Shown here: in pieces, positions 34,818-49,273 of the stretch
How positions within the stretch are numbered: position 1 is the first letter of the stretch
Layout of the letters: the number at the start of each line of letters is the position of its first letter
Origin: Neocallimastix lanati (nom. inval.)
Taxonomy: Eukaryota > Neocallimastigomycota > Neocallimastigomycetes > Neocallimastigales > Neocallimastigaceae
DNA: 64,000 nucleotides
Direction of reading: 5' to 3'
Assembly (NCBI GenBank): GCA_016946835.1
Contig: JACVTC010000156.1
Location: 140,001-204,000, forward strand
The notes under the pieces: model-generated
Told to the model about the DNA's origin: nothing
The model's input: the letters and a program-made list of their open reading frames with translations, nothing else
Databases searched by the model: none
Program-made: the position numbers and the translations under genes

Positions 34818-36626
34818 GAAATTTTTATTATGTTACATTTTAAGTATTTTTGCTAATTATTTATTTGGTAATATATAATATTTTAAAATATATATATAAT
34901 ATTTAATATATATTTTAAAATAAATAAATTAAAATTTGATTATTTTAATGTGGATATATAAATTAATATATAATAAATGCTTTAATTATGACAAAAATAT
35001 ATACTAATTTCTAATTTAATTTATTTCTTTAATAATTTATTGTTTTTTTTTTTTTTTTTATTTTGTTTTGTTTTATTTTATTTTTGTTTTTGTTTTTTAT
35101 TATTCTATCTTGGATACATTATGTAAACTACAAAAATTTCTTCTATTACCCAAGATCATTAATTTATGTATTAAAATTAATTATCACATGATCTATTAAT
35201 CTAATTAACCTATATTTAAACAGATTTATAAGTTTTATTGAATGATTTCTTTTTTCTTTTAAAATTCTAAAATTTAATAATTAATTGCATAATTATATCT
35301 TTAATTCAAATTTTTAATATAAATAATTGATAATTAATAATTCAAAAATTAATTTAAATAATAAGGTGATTTAAAGAATAGTTTAAATTATTTTTATTTT
35401 TAGTAACATTTATATAAATATTTAAATATCATAAATTCTAATTAATGAATAATAAATTTTATAAAATCACTTAAAAAAGAAATACTTATTTAGAAGTATT
35501 AATATTTGAATAAAAAAAAAAAGTATTAATTAGAAGTTTCAATATTCGAATAAAAATATTTAAAAGTATTAATATTTGAATAAAAAAAAAGTATTAATTA
35601 GAAGTTTCAATATTCGAATAAAAATATAAAATACATATTTATACATGATATATAATATATATATTAATAAATTTATATATATATAATAAATATTAGTATT
35701 AGTAAATATATTTATATTATTAAAAAATATTCATATGGATATTAGATTTACTTAATTCCAATTATAGACTTTATATCATTAAATAGAATTTATAACTAAT
35801 GGTTTGTACAATAACATTTATAAATTATTTATTATAATCATACATATTTTATATATAAAGTATTATCTATTATTTTATTTATTAATAATTTAAAATTTAT
35901 ATTATAATCTATACCTTTTTTTTATTCATATTAGAATTGGTTAATTTATATTATATTTTATTATTTTTTAATAATTATATTTAAAATTTTAAAATGAATA
36001 TTTAATATGATAATTATCCATCAGTTTATTTATTTATTTATTTTAATTTATTTATTTATTTTTATTTATTTGTTTGTTTATTTGTTTTTATTTATTTATT
36101 TATTAAATTTTAGTACTTTCTAAAAATAATCACTATAAAATAAAAAGTAAAATCCAAAGAAATTTTCCACTAATTTCTTTTTTTAATATATATAATTAAT
36201 GATTTGAAAAAGAAAATAAAATTTGTAATAACAAATTTTTAATACATGATAAATTTCCTGATAATAATTAAAAAATTGAGAAAAAAAATAAAGTTACCAA
36301 ATTATACTTATAATTTAAATAAGGAATAATTTTTAAATATTTTTTTTAAAAAAAAAAATCCAAATATTAAAGTTTTAATTTACTATTTAAAAAAATATAT
36401 ATTATTTTGAAAAAAAATATAATCAACAATATTAAAAAAAAAAAAATTGTGATTTTCAAAGTTCTGTTTAATGCAGTCAGATTAGAAACTTCATAAATTA
36501 ATTAGAAATTAATACTTTGATATAAAATTTTAATTATTAAATTTTTTTGTTGTTCTTTTTAAATTTTAATATTATGATGTAAAATTTTAATTATTAATTT
36601 TTTTTTCTTTTTTTCTTTTTTATTTT

Positions 36627-36657
<31 letters not shown>

Positions 36658-38195
36658 GTTCTTTTTAAATTTAAATATTAAAAGTCACATCACTTTTTAA
36701 TTTTAATTAATAATTATAAATATTAATAAATCTATATATATGTGATGTGTAAATATGTATATCAGAACATTTTTATCTCATTCCTTTTTATAAATTTCTA
36801 TAATAAAGTTTTATTTTAAAATTCTTACATTGGATATTATAATAATAGAAAAATAAAATTTGGATCATTAATTAAAAAAATAATAAAAATAAATTAAATT
36901 AAATTAAATTAAATTCAAAAAAAATAAAAAAAAAAAAATAATTTAATAATTTAACTAAACTATTTATTAAATAATTATTAAAATACAATAAATTTTAATA
37001 AAATAAAATCTTTTAAGTTACTCCCATACCAAAAATAATTAAATTTCATAAATCTATGAATTTTTGAAAATTTTTGGTATTAATTTTTTAATATTTTAAT
37101 TCAATGTTCTACTTTAAGAAAATTTTTTTTGGCATTCATCCATTAATTAATCTTAATATTTGTATAAATTTTATAAATATATATTATTTATTATTAAGAA
37201 ATATAGTTTCAATTTTAAAAAATTTATATATATATAATTTATAATTTATTATATTATGATTATTAATATAATTATTATAGTTTTATTACTATTTGAATTT
37301 TAAAAAATATAAATTATTATTACTTTTTTTTTTTTTAATTTGTCTACACTTAAAATCCCAAAAACAGCTATACAATCATAATTATAATTTCTATAATAAA
37401 AACTATTATAATTATAAATTTTAAATTTTTTATAATATTTGATTATTAATATTAAATATATAAATTTTTTAATAATATTTTTGTATTATTTAATTATTTA
37501 TTATTATAATAAAATACATTTTAAACCGTCATAGATGAGAATAAAATATTTTTTTATTTTATTTTATTTTGTTTTTCCTTTCATTTCATAATAATATTTA
37601 AATATATAATTCTTCATAAAATAATAACTCCCTACATCTTATTATATTATACCCATAAATTATTTATCTTTTTAACCTTTCTCAAGTAATATTTATAAAT
37701 TTTATTCTTATTTGTATCATCAAAACTATTTTAAATTTTTTTTTAATAAAAAAAAATTATATTTTAAATTTTCTTACATAAAAAAAAAATTTTTTTTAAT
37801 ATATATAAAAGTTTTATTATTATATAAACTTTTCACCAATTTTAAATAGTTATTTTTAAATTGACATTCTTAATTTTATAAAAAAAATAATAATAAAATA
37901 ATTATATTTAAATATTATTTCTATTAATTGGTAAATTATTAAGTAAAAATTCATATAAAAATAAACCTTTTTTTTTTTTTTTTATAATTTATCAATTTAT
38001 CCTTTTCATTTTATTGAAATTAATATAAAACTCAGAAGTAATATATTTATTAATTATTTTTTCTTATTAAAAGTGAAACTATCTTATCTAAAAGAAAGAA
38101 AATAATAATTCTTCTTTTTTTAAAAATATATATATATACATAAAAAAAAAAAAACGGTTATTCATATATATAATTTATAGAATAGTAGAAAAAAA
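34176..38195. other. Long intergenic A/T-rich region
   Basis: No gene recognised on either strand. It contains the tandem duplication listed separately (34422-34835), a local repeat of AGTATTAATTAGAAGTTTC with TTCGAATAAAA (twice, about 35515-35630), (TTTA)n near 36025-36110 and poly(T) near 36630-36657. The last ~150 bp must hold the LRR gene promoter. Confidence 0.5.
34422..34835. repeat. Imperfect ~180-bp tandem duplication
   Basis: A block from TTATTATTTACCAAAAAATT to CTAAAAGTTTTTATT is present at about 34422-34560 and again at about 34600-34765. The second copy has an internal extra repeat of TATATTTATTAT(T/C)ACTATTAA, and a (TTA)n array has grown at its right end. Confidence 0.75.
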
Positions 38196-39549
38196 ATGAA
38201 ATTATATAAATCATTCTTTCTATTTATTATTAATATACTCTTAGTATATGGTAGTAAAGACTGTGAAAACTTAGTGAAATATTTAAAGTCTTCACAAAAT
38301 GATTCTGGAATTACTTCAGATTGTTGTGATACCTACATAATCACATGTGATGAAAATAATAATATTAAAGAAATGTATGTATTATCCAAAATTATTTAAT
38401 ATAATAAAATTTTATTCTAATAAAATAAAAGTAATGAAATAATTAACAATAAAGTACTTTTATATATTAAATATTAATTTATTAAATATTTTTTTTTTTC
38501 AAATAGGAATCTTTCTAATGAAGATATTAAAGGTTCCTTAAATGAATTCATAGGTCAATTTCCTAATCTTGAAGTCTTGTAAATATAATATACACATAAT
38601 TTCAATATAATAAGTTCTAGATATATATATGTTACAATTTATCACTATTATTTTTTTCATTAAAAATATTATATACATATATATATATATATAATATTAA
38701 TAATTTACTATAATTTAAATATAAATCATGATAATAATATACATATATTATATACATTATATACACAATTTACTAGAAATGTAGAATACAATATGTTTGA
38801 AGGTGATTTAACTATTCCTGATAATTCAAAATTAAGAGAATTGTAAATATTATTAATATTATTAAAATATACCAAAATAATTTATCAAATTATTATTATT
38901 ATTATTATTATTATTAATACTATATTTATAATATACAAAATAATAAGAATTCATTAATAATATTGGTAATATATTTAAACTTATGTATATTTAATAATTT
39001 ATAAAATTATAGATATGCGTATAGTAATAAATTAAGTGGAAAATTGACCATTTCAGCAAATATAGAAAAACTGTAACTATTAAATTACAATAAATTAAAT
39101 AAAAATTGTTAAAATAAATCATCTGATATATATTAATCTTAAAATTTATTTAATTTTACTAGTGATGTAGGAAATAATTCATTTGAAGGAAACTTATATA
39201 TTCCAGGAAATTCAAAATTAATTGAATTGTAAATAATTATATAATATTAAAAATATTAATAATAATAATAATAATAATAATATATTAAAATAGAATAAAT
39301 GAAAAATTAATAAATAAATATATATATTTAATTGATTATTAATAGAGATGTCTCTGATAATAAATTTACTGGAAATTTAAAAATTCCAAATAATATTCAA
39401 ATAATGTAATAATTAATCAAAATAATATTTATTACAAAAAGTTAAATTCTAATTATATTATTATTGGTATTATTAAAATAGATAAAAAAATATTGAGCAT
39501 TTATTAATTTTATTATTATTATTATTATTATTATAATTTATTATTATTA

Positions 39550-39588
<39 letters not shown>

Positions 39589-40012
39589 CGTTATTATTCC
39601 AAAAAAAAAAAATAAATAAATAAAAATAAAAATAAAAAATAAAACAATTACTTATTTTTTTAGCAATGCACAAAATAATTTATTTGAAGGTGATTTAAAT
39701 ATTTCAGATGATTCAAATTTAGTTGAAATGTAAGTTAAATATTAAATTACTTAATTAAAATATACAATTATTCATTATATTAAAGTTATTAAAATATTAA
39801 TATAATAATGAAAAAAAGTTTATTAATATTAATATTAATTAATATTAACATTTGTTTATAATATTTTTTTTCTTTCTTTTTTGAATTAATAGAAATGTAT
39901 GTAATAATAAGTTTAATGGAACGTTAACTATCTCAAAAAATATTGAAGAAATGTAACTTTTAAAATTATAATAAATTATAATAGCTTATTTAGAAAAAAA
40001 ATTATATAATAT

Positions 40013-40052
<40 letters not shown>

Positions 40053-41070
40053 TCAATTTAATAATGATTAGACATATCCGAGAAAACTCCTTTATAGGAA
40101 GTATAAGAATTCCTGAAAATTCAAATTTAATAGAATTGTAAATTATATTAAAATTTAATTGAAAATTATAAATTTATAAATAATTATTATTTATTTATAA
40201 AAGAAATAATAAAAAACATAAAAAACATGAACACTTATATAATATTAATATTTATATAATATTTATTTAATAAATACTATCAGAGATGCCGGTGAAAATG
40301 ATTTCGATGGAAAATTAATTATTTCTAAGAATATAGAATACTTGTATGTATTTAATAAATTATTGTAAATAAAAAAAAATTAAAAAATATTAATATTTAT
40401 TTTAAAAAATATTATTTGATTAAATAGATATGTAGATGATAATTCATTTGAAGAAGCTCTAGTTATTCCAGAAAATACGAACTTAAAAATATTGTAAATT
40501 TTGAATATTTTAATTATTTTAATATATAATTATTATTATTATTATTATTATAAAATTTTGAAATAATTTCTTATTAATTTTAAAATTATAGAGATATTGA
40601 AGGAAATAATTTCTTCTGCTACTGGTCATACGATGAAAGTTTTATATCAGAAAACTGTTTTGAAGATACTTTAAAATGTATTTTTTTTTTTAATATTAAA
40701 AATCAATAATATTGTTTTTATAAATAAAAAATTAGATATTAAATTTTTTTTTTTTTTTTTGTTCTTTAATCTTACAAAAATATATGCATGTTATAATATA
40801 GGTACTAATGAACAAATTGAAGAATATAATAAAAATATTGATAAAGAACCAACAAAAGAAATTGATGATGAATTCGACAATATTTGTAATGCAAATGAAA
40901 TTGAGGATAGCAACAAAAATTCAGAAAGTGATACCAAAAATAATACACCTGACGATCCAAATAGTGGACCAACAGAAGATTCAAATAGTGGATCACTATT
41001 AAATATTAAATTACCTTCATTTATGTTTTACCTTACTATATTTTCAATTATTTATACTTTTCTCATTTAA
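38196..41070 (+). CDS. Secreted GPI-anchored leucine-rich-repeat protein, 13 exons, one LRR per exon
   Basis: Spliced model: 38196-38374, 38507-38578, 38777-38842, 39013-39072, 39163-39228, 39346-39405, 39664-39729, 39893-39952, 40072-40137, 40284-40343, 40428-40493, 40592-40677, 40802-41070. The total is 1176 nt, 391 residues plus stop. All introns are GT..AG (84-258 nt), and the first eleven are phase 2. The product has a signal peptide (1-19), a Cys-paired cap (SDCCDTYIITCDENNNIKEM) and eleven repeats. Exons 3-11 alternate exactly 66 and 60 nt. The long type reads LDVxxNxFEGxLxIPxNSxLxEL and the short type LDxxxNKFxGxLxISxNIExL. A C-terminal Cys cap (FFCYWSYDESFISENCF) follows, then an acidic Asn/Ser linker and a hydrophobic tail (PSFMFYLTIFSIIYTFLI) typical of a GPI signal. 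Only the first and last exons show as open frames. Such LRR proteins are surface or wall proteins; the ligand is unknown. Confidence 0.85.
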
Positions 41071-41108
41071 TTTTTAAATCATAATTTGAAAATAATAACA
41101 ATAATTTA

Positions 41109-41156
<48 letters not shown>

Positions 41157-42223
41157 AATAACAAAATAACATTTATAATAGAATAGAATAATTAGATTTG
41201 TAATATATATATATTACTATAAAAATAAGTAGGATTAAAATTATATATAATTTGATTATTTCAAATAATCAATTAATCAATTAAATAATTATAATATAGT
41301 AATGAATGAAATAGAATAAGTAAAAAAAATTATTAACCCTTTTTTTTAAGAAAAAAAGAATTATTAATAAAAAAAAATAAAAATATAATAAAGTATAATA
41401 AAAATTTTAATAAAATAGATTTATTTTATATATATATATATATTTTTTTTTTCTTAAAATATAATTATATGAATTTTCTATAATAAATAAAAATATTTTT
41501 TAATATATAAATAATTTAAAAATAATTACAAATAACTAATAATTATAGTAATTAAAGAAATAATAATAGTGCAATAGTAATAAATAATAAATTTTGAATA
41601 TTTATTAGTCAATATGAAATATATTGAAAAAAATATAGAAGAAGGGTAATATAATATAAACAATAGATATTAACATATAAATTTTATTAAAATAAAGTAA
41701 TCAATATTTTACTTAAAAAAAGCTAAGGGTCAATATGATTGAGAAAAGTATATGTGTTTTTATAATAAACTTTATTTAATTTTTGTATTTATTTAATACA
41801 TAAATTTTATTAATTTCAAGAACTCGTTTTTTTAAGATAATAAAAATAATTATTTTTTATAGTAAAAATTACATCTTTAATCATTTGATTATTCTATGAA
41901 TTAATGCACAAAGATAGATGTTACACAACATAAAAATATAATAATAAAATATTAATATAAGATAAGAATATAATATTGATAATAATATAAGAATATAAAA
42001 GTATAATATTAATAATATAAAAATATAAAATAAAATGTGAATATTTTAACAATGATAAATATTTATAATTATTATGATATTATTAATATTTTAACAATTA
42101 ATAGATAAAATAAATTAATATAATCGCATTCTTATCTTAATTTAAAAAAAAACAAGTTCAAATGATATTTCAAAAAAAAAAAAAAAAGAGAAAAAGTTTT
42201 TATAAATTAATACATATAAATTA
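41071..42223. other. Intergenic A/T-rich DNA, no gene seen
   Basis: 3' flank of the LRR gene. It has a poly(A) run at about 41115-41153, AATAATA/TATAAT-rich sequence and no coding sequence. Confidence 0.6.
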
Positions 42224-42518
42224 TAATACTGGGATGGGAGAGTTGCATTTCGACAAGTTGCATTTCGACAAGTGGCGTAGTATTAAAATGTTGTATTTCC
42301 CCAAGTTGCATTTCGCCAGTTTGCATTTCAACAAGTGAAGTATTGATATATATAAATGAATAAATAAATAAATATTAATTCAAAATAATTTTTTTAAAAT
42401 TGTTTTTATTCAATATTAATAATATTTAATTTTATTTATTGATTTATTTATTTATTTAATAATTTTCAATTTGGCGAAATGCAATTTGGCGAAATGCCCC
42501 ACACCAGTTGTAATACTG
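42224..42518. mobile_element. Short non-autonomous element built on TTGCATTTCGCC (MITE-like)
   Basis: An island of mixed composition whose left end carries direct repeats of GTTGCATTTCG(A/C)CAAG and whose right end carries the inverse, TTGGCGAAATGCAATTTGGC. The middle is A/T filler. TAATACTG occurs at both edges (42224-42231 and 42511-42518), a candidate 8-bp target-site duplication. The ends are imperfect inverted repeats (GGATGGGAGAGTTGCATTTCG against the complement of CGAAATGCCCCACACCAGTTG). There is no coding capacity. An 8-bp duplication would fit hAT-type elements, but the family is not established. Confidence 0.6.
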
Positions 42519-43262
42519 CTTTAATTCTAACCCTTATCATTATTGTCCTAACCATAAAAAATAACAGAATATATAATTTAATAATTTGTATTATTAATAA
42601 AAATGTTGTTTATGTATAATTTTTTTTTAATTGTTAAAAACATATAATAATAAAAATAGTTTAAACATAATAAAATAATAAAGTATAAATAAATATTTTA
42701 TAAAACAAAAAAAAAAAAGTTAAATAGATATATAATATAAAAATTCGATTTTTAACTCCTAAATAAAATATATTTATTATATGTAAATTATTATATATAC
42801 TATATTTAATCATATTAATGTATACATTTATATTATTATATATTTTTTTTTATTTATTATTTTATGTTTGTATTTTTTACTTATTATTTTATGTTCAATA
42901 ATTATAACTCTTTTTCAAAAAATTTTTAAAAATTCAATAATTAATTTTATATACTCATATTATTTAAAATATATTTAATTATATAATACTAGTAATAAAT
43001 AATACTATGACAACTAAAAAAAAAAATAAGAAATAAAAATAAAATAATATATTTTAAATTATTAACTTCTTATAATTAATTTTTATATTTATATAGAGGA
43101 TAATATGATTATAGTTAATAATAAATAAATAATAATAAATAAATAATAATAAATAATTAATAATAAATAAATAAATAATAAATAAATAAATAATAAGTAA
43201 TAAATAATAAATAATAATATTAAAATAAATAAATAAATAAATAAATAATATTATAATAAATA
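42519..43262. other. Intergenic A/T-rich DNA
   Basis: AATAAATAA-type arrays at about 43105-43262. Nothing else recognised. Confidence 0.5.
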
Positions 43263-43570
43263 AATATCATTGGGGAGTTGGGTATTTAGCCAAGTTGCAT
43301 TTCGCCAAGTTGCGTATTATTATAATGTTGCATTCTAACAATTGAAAATTGTTATTAACAAATAAATAAAAAAATTAAAATATTATTAATATTTTATATT
43401 TAATAAATAATATTAAAAAATATTAATTATTAAATAAATATTATAGATATATTTTTTATAATTAAATATTACAAATAATAAGGAGAATTTCATTTCACCA
43501 AGAGGAGCATTAGTAAAAAGTTGCATTTTAATTACACGCCACTTGTAAAATATAACTCTCCTTATAATTG
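43263..43570. repeat. Degenerate second copy of the TTGCATTTCGCC element
   Basis: The left part (43270-43350) has GGGGAGTTGGGTATTTAGCC and two AAGTTGCATTTCGCC-type repeats. The right part (43478-43566) has ATAAGGAGA at one end and its complement TCTCCTTAT at the other, with CATTTCACCAAG and ACACGCCACTTG inside. An A/T filler separates the two parts. It is clearly related to 42224-42518 but more decayed. Confidence 0.6.
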
Positions 43571-43761
43571 TTAGAATAGTGAAATATATAAAAAATAAGC
43601 TTCAAATGTATTAAAATATATTATAATATTAATGTATAAGCCATAATATACTAATATAAAAAGCATTTAATTTAGAATAATTAAGTTAGTAACTTTATTA
43701 TAAAATATATTAATAAAATTAAAATAATTATAAACCATGAATTCATGATTCTTAACAATAA

Positions 43762-43825
<64 letters not shown>

Positions 43826-43838
43826 AAATTGTTTAAAT

Positions 43839-43872
<34 letters not shown>

Positions 43873-44011
43873 ATTAATCATTAGATTTGCAATCTTTCTT
43901 GATGTTATTTCCCACATTAATTTTTCATTTAAATTGATTTATTGGCATATTAATAAAGAATATTAATAATCACACGATAATACTAAAATTTTTAATATAT
44001 AGAAGAATTTT

Positions 44012-44055
<44 letters not shown>

Positions 44056-47000
44056 TATAAAAATTAATTTTTCAAAGAAATAAAAAAGATAAAAAAAATA
44101 TAATATATTCCTAATTAACTTTAATTGATAACTAATAATTGAAATTTAGATTTATTGAATGAAACAATAAATAAATAATAATAAATAAATAATAAATAAA
44201 TAATAAATAAATAATAAATAAGTAAATAAATAATAAATAATAATCAGTAAATAAATATATAAATGATAAATTGTAATAATTTATAATCTATTATTTAATA
44301 ATTATTAGTATTGGTATTATTACTTTTCAAATTGTTTATACTTATTATCATAATTACTATGTATAGTAATATTATTATGATTTTTAATTTCAATTATTCA
44401 TTTTTATAGTTAACGTTTTTATGTTTTTATGACTATTATTTTGAAACAAAAAAGTAAACTTAAAAAAGTATACCATTGACCTAATACATATATTAATAAT
44501 AAATATTTTTACGTACTTTAATACACATAAATATATATTAATATATAAATAAATAGTTAAATACCTATATATTAAATATATATTTAAAAATATAAATAAT
44601 TTAAATAGTTTAAATAGTTTAAATGTTTTAAATGCCACAAAATTTTTAATTAAATAATAAATAAATGAACAATAAATGAATGAATAAAATAAATAATAAA
44701 TGAATAGATTATTATATAGAAGATAAATTATTTTTTTTAATTAAATTCATACAAATAGAATAAAAATAAAAAAAAAAAAAAAAAAAAATGAAAAAAAATG
44801 AAAATATATTAATTTTTATTTTTTAAATGTTTTCATTTTTAAAGATTTTTTCTATATTTTTAATGAATTATAAATTTGTAGTATTCTTTTATATAAATGA
44901 CTAATCAATATGGGAAATAATTTTTTTTTTTTTTTTTTTGAACGGAATACAACGAACATGTAATATATTAATGAATTGAATAAATAGAAATATATGTGAT
45001 ATGATATAATAAGCTTATTATATACATGTAACATGACTAATTTCAGTTTATTATACATTAAATTTTTTTTATTATGATTTATACAACATTATAAATAATA
45101 AAAAAACAAAAAACAAAAAACAAAAACAAAAAAAAAAAGAACAAAAATAAGAATAAAATTAAAACAACTAAAATATACCCTTTTTAATTTTTTATCCAGA
45201 ATATAATGATAATTTCATTTAATATAAAAAAATATAAATTTATATAGTTTTAAGGGACTGGATACTTTAATTAATAATTATTTTTTAGTATTATTTTTTT
45301 TATGAATGTTAAATATATTGGAGAGTTATCCAGACTAACAATATTTCTACGAATTAGAAGAAACTTTAGCTTCTACTATGATTAAAGTTAACTAAAGTTT
45401 TATTTTTCTTCAACCCAAATCTAAATAATATATTACCAAAATTTCTTGGGAATAAAATAATTTCCATTTTTTTTTTCTTAAATTGAAGACTATGACGTTT
45501 AATTGTGCCAAAAATATTTCATCTCCATAATAAAATATTATAGAATTTTTATTATTTTAATTAATTTAAACAGTTATTATTATTATTTATTATTTATTAG
45601 TTTTTATGTATTATGTATTATTTTCTTGTTTAATTATTAAGAATTTCATTTGCTTTTTTGAATTGCTAATTATCAATTTTTCTATTGTTACTATATATTT
45701 TTAAACTATATATAATCTAATTTTAAATAAATAAAAATTTATCTTTATTATATTTATTATCTTTAAAAAATTATTTAAAAAATTAAAGGTAAAATATTTA
45801 AATAATTTTTATTTGTATTTTTATTTGTATTTTTTAAAATTTTATTAAATGCAATAATATTTAAATAATTTATATTTAATTATTTTATTTATTTGAATTT
45901 CTTTATAATATTGTATTTTATAATAAATTTTAATAGGGCAAGTTTATTTACTTATTTTTTTCTTTTAAAATTTTGTATTTTTTGTTATTCATTGAAAAGA
46001 GAGTATTTAATCTATATAGTTTTTTTTTTTTATTTTTTTTTTTTTTTTTTTTTTTTTTAAATAAGATACAATAAGAAAAAAATAAAGTTTTGTTATGGCA
46101 TCATTAATAATACAAGATAATTTTAATTTTAATTTTTTTTTTTTTGTCTTCTCTTTTTTAAACAAGAAATTGAAACAATCTTAATTATACCTTTGAGTAT
46201 AATATTAAGATAAATTTAATTTAAGTTAGATTGCATCATTTTTTTTTTAATTTAAGTAAGATCTTATCATTTTTTTTAAGTTTACCTAAAAAAAGTACAA
46301 TTAAATATTTTTATTAATATAAATAATTTTAAAATAAACACCCTTTTTTCTTTCTTCTTTTTTTTTTTTTTATTTTTTTTTTATTTTTTTTTATTTTTTA
46401 TTATTATTTTTTATTTTTTCATCTATTTCTATTATAGTTATCATATATGTTTTTTTGTATTTAATTATTATTTTTATAAATGTTTTTAGCTATTTTAATT
46501 TAAATAAATTATTTTTATAAATGTTTTTAGCTATTTTAATTTAAAGGAATTAATAATGTGATATCGGAGTTAATTGGATAAGGATAAGGAATTGGAATTT
46601 TATGTGAGCAGTTGAATCAAAATAAAGATTCAATAATAATATATATATATATAATTTTATATATAATTCTAAATTATATTTATGGTTTAGAAATGAATAA
46701 ATTATAATTTTTTATATGAATGACAATTAATTTTATTTTCAAAAAAAAAATACTTAAAGTGTCTTAATATTTATATATGAAATATATGATATATATGATA
46801 TATGAATATGAAAAATTTTTAAAATTTTTTTAACTATATCATTAATAATATAAAAAAAGGAATAAAAATTAAATATTTAAAGATAAAATTAATATCATAA
46901 TTTTATTCAAACTCAAAATATTATTTTATTTTTTTAATATCAAAACTCAAAAAGATTATTTTTAATATTCCCAAATTATATTAATTATGAATATCACTAA

Positions 47001-47763
47001 TGTTGCTTTGTTTAATTTTATTATATACTATTTTAATTATATATTAAATTATTAAATATATATAATTTATATAAATATGAAATACACATAAATATAAATA
47101 TATATATGTATAAATATAAATATATATATACGAAAATATAAATATATATATAAATATTCATAAATATTCATATACACATATAAAAATATATATAGATATA
47201 CAAATATATAAATATTTATAAATATTAATATACGTATATATGTATATTAATATTTATTTAATATGTATAAATAATTATAAATATATATATAATATATAGG
47301 TAAATAAGATCTTAATAAAATATATATCAATCAAAAATTTCATAAAATTTCATGTATTAATTTAAAATTTAATTTAATTAAAAAAATAAAATTAATATAT
47401 CGATATTGGCATTAATAAATAATTTTATTAAAAATTAAACTTTTAATATAAAAGTAATAAATATGAAATTATTAAATAATAAAGTTTAATTATAAATTAG
47501 AAAATTTTTGCTTCACATATTTTAATTTTTATATCTTATATCTTAGTATTTTTATGTTAAATATTTTATATATAAATAAAATCATAATAATATGATTAAT
47601 TTATCTTTTTTTATATTTAAATGTTTATCATTAAAATTTTAAAATAAAATCAGATCATAGTGAAATATATTATTTTTTGAGTATAAATTAATTTACTTTA
47701 ATTAAATGTAAAATATATTAATATGTATAAAAAAATTCAATTAATTTTTATTTTTTAATTTTA

Positions 47764-47796
<33 letters not shown>

Positions 47797-49226
47797 ATTA
47801 TTTTAATCATTAATATTAATAATATGTTAATCTATTGAAGATTTTATAATATCTTTTTAAATTTAATTTCATGATAGAAATTAATTTTAGATTATACAAT
47901 TATATAATAATATAAAATTATACTTTGTTAAAATGTAATGCAGTATAATATAATATATTTAACATATATTTAATAGAGAATATTTGTAATTAATACTTAT
48001 TAACAATAATTATTATTTTTATTTGATTTACTGATGTAAATAATATTTTTTCCCTTTAATATTAAAGTCATTTCATTGATTTTGTATTATATAAAGAATG
48101 ATAAACAATTTTTTTTTGCTTATTTTTTATTTTTATTTTTTTTGTGGAAGAGTACTAAACTGAATATGAAAATAAAAGTAATTATAATAATAATAAAGTA
48201 ATAAATAATATAATTATTATAATAATTATATAATAATTATTTTTTTAAAAGACCGTTATCTGTTATATATGTTATTAAACCAGATTTTAATTAAATTAAT
48301 AATGAATATGATTAATTATTATAAATTAAGAAAGATAATTCATTTAAATAAACTTTAAATTTTTATTAAAAAAAAAAAATAAAAATAAAGATATTATAAT
48401 TTTAAAAAATAATTTTTTTTTTGTTACATAATATTTAATTTTTTTTTAATATAAGAAATCATATTTTTTTTTTTTATTATTAAGAAGTGCATGATAATTT
48501 TTTTTTTTTTGCTTAATATGTATGATTATTTTATTTTTAATTTATAGAATAAAAATAATTCTATATTATTTTTTAATTTAGAGAATTGTTTTTATTCTAT
48601 AAATTAAAAGAATAAAATAATATATTATTAAATTTTAATTAATTTTTATTATGATAATTTATTATTTATTAATCATATGGGTTTCATTACAATAAAATAA
48701 TTTTAATGGAATGAAGTTAAATAAATATATAATTTGATAAAATAATAAAGTGAGACATAATTTTTTTTTTAATTTTGTATTTTGGTGTAGTCCTCCATTG
48801 ATCTCAAAGTATATTTTATAATATTCTATATTGTAGTACAAATTATGTGTCTAAAGTTTTATCATTGTAAAATATTAATTATTAATATCTTTAATGAATA
48901 TATTAAATTTTCAATTTTAAAATTAATTTAAATATTTATTATGGATATATTAAGATATTGATAAAAAAAAAAAAAAAAAAAAACATAAAAAATTTAAAAT
49001 TAATAATATGATATATTTTAAAAAATATTTTTTAATTACTTTGTGATTTTCTCCCATTCCTTCCCTTTCTTTGATATTTTTATTTATAATAGAGGTATAC
49101 ATTACCAAATTTCTCCCATCGTTGTCTAAAATTAATAAAAAAGAAATATTATCATCCTATACTAGTGTATGTCATCAAAAAGGAAAATGAACAGTAACTA
49201 ATTCAAGATAATATTAACAAGAGACT

Positions 49227-49273
<47 letters not shown>

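Noticed and set aside
39473-39673. Poly-Asn frame on the minus strand.
   Set aside because: It is intron 6 of the LRR gene and made of (TTA)n.
40759-41070. Separate gene starting at 40759.
   Set aside because: The true coding part starts at the splice acceptor ending at 40801 and is the last exon of the LRR gene; the upstream codons are intron.
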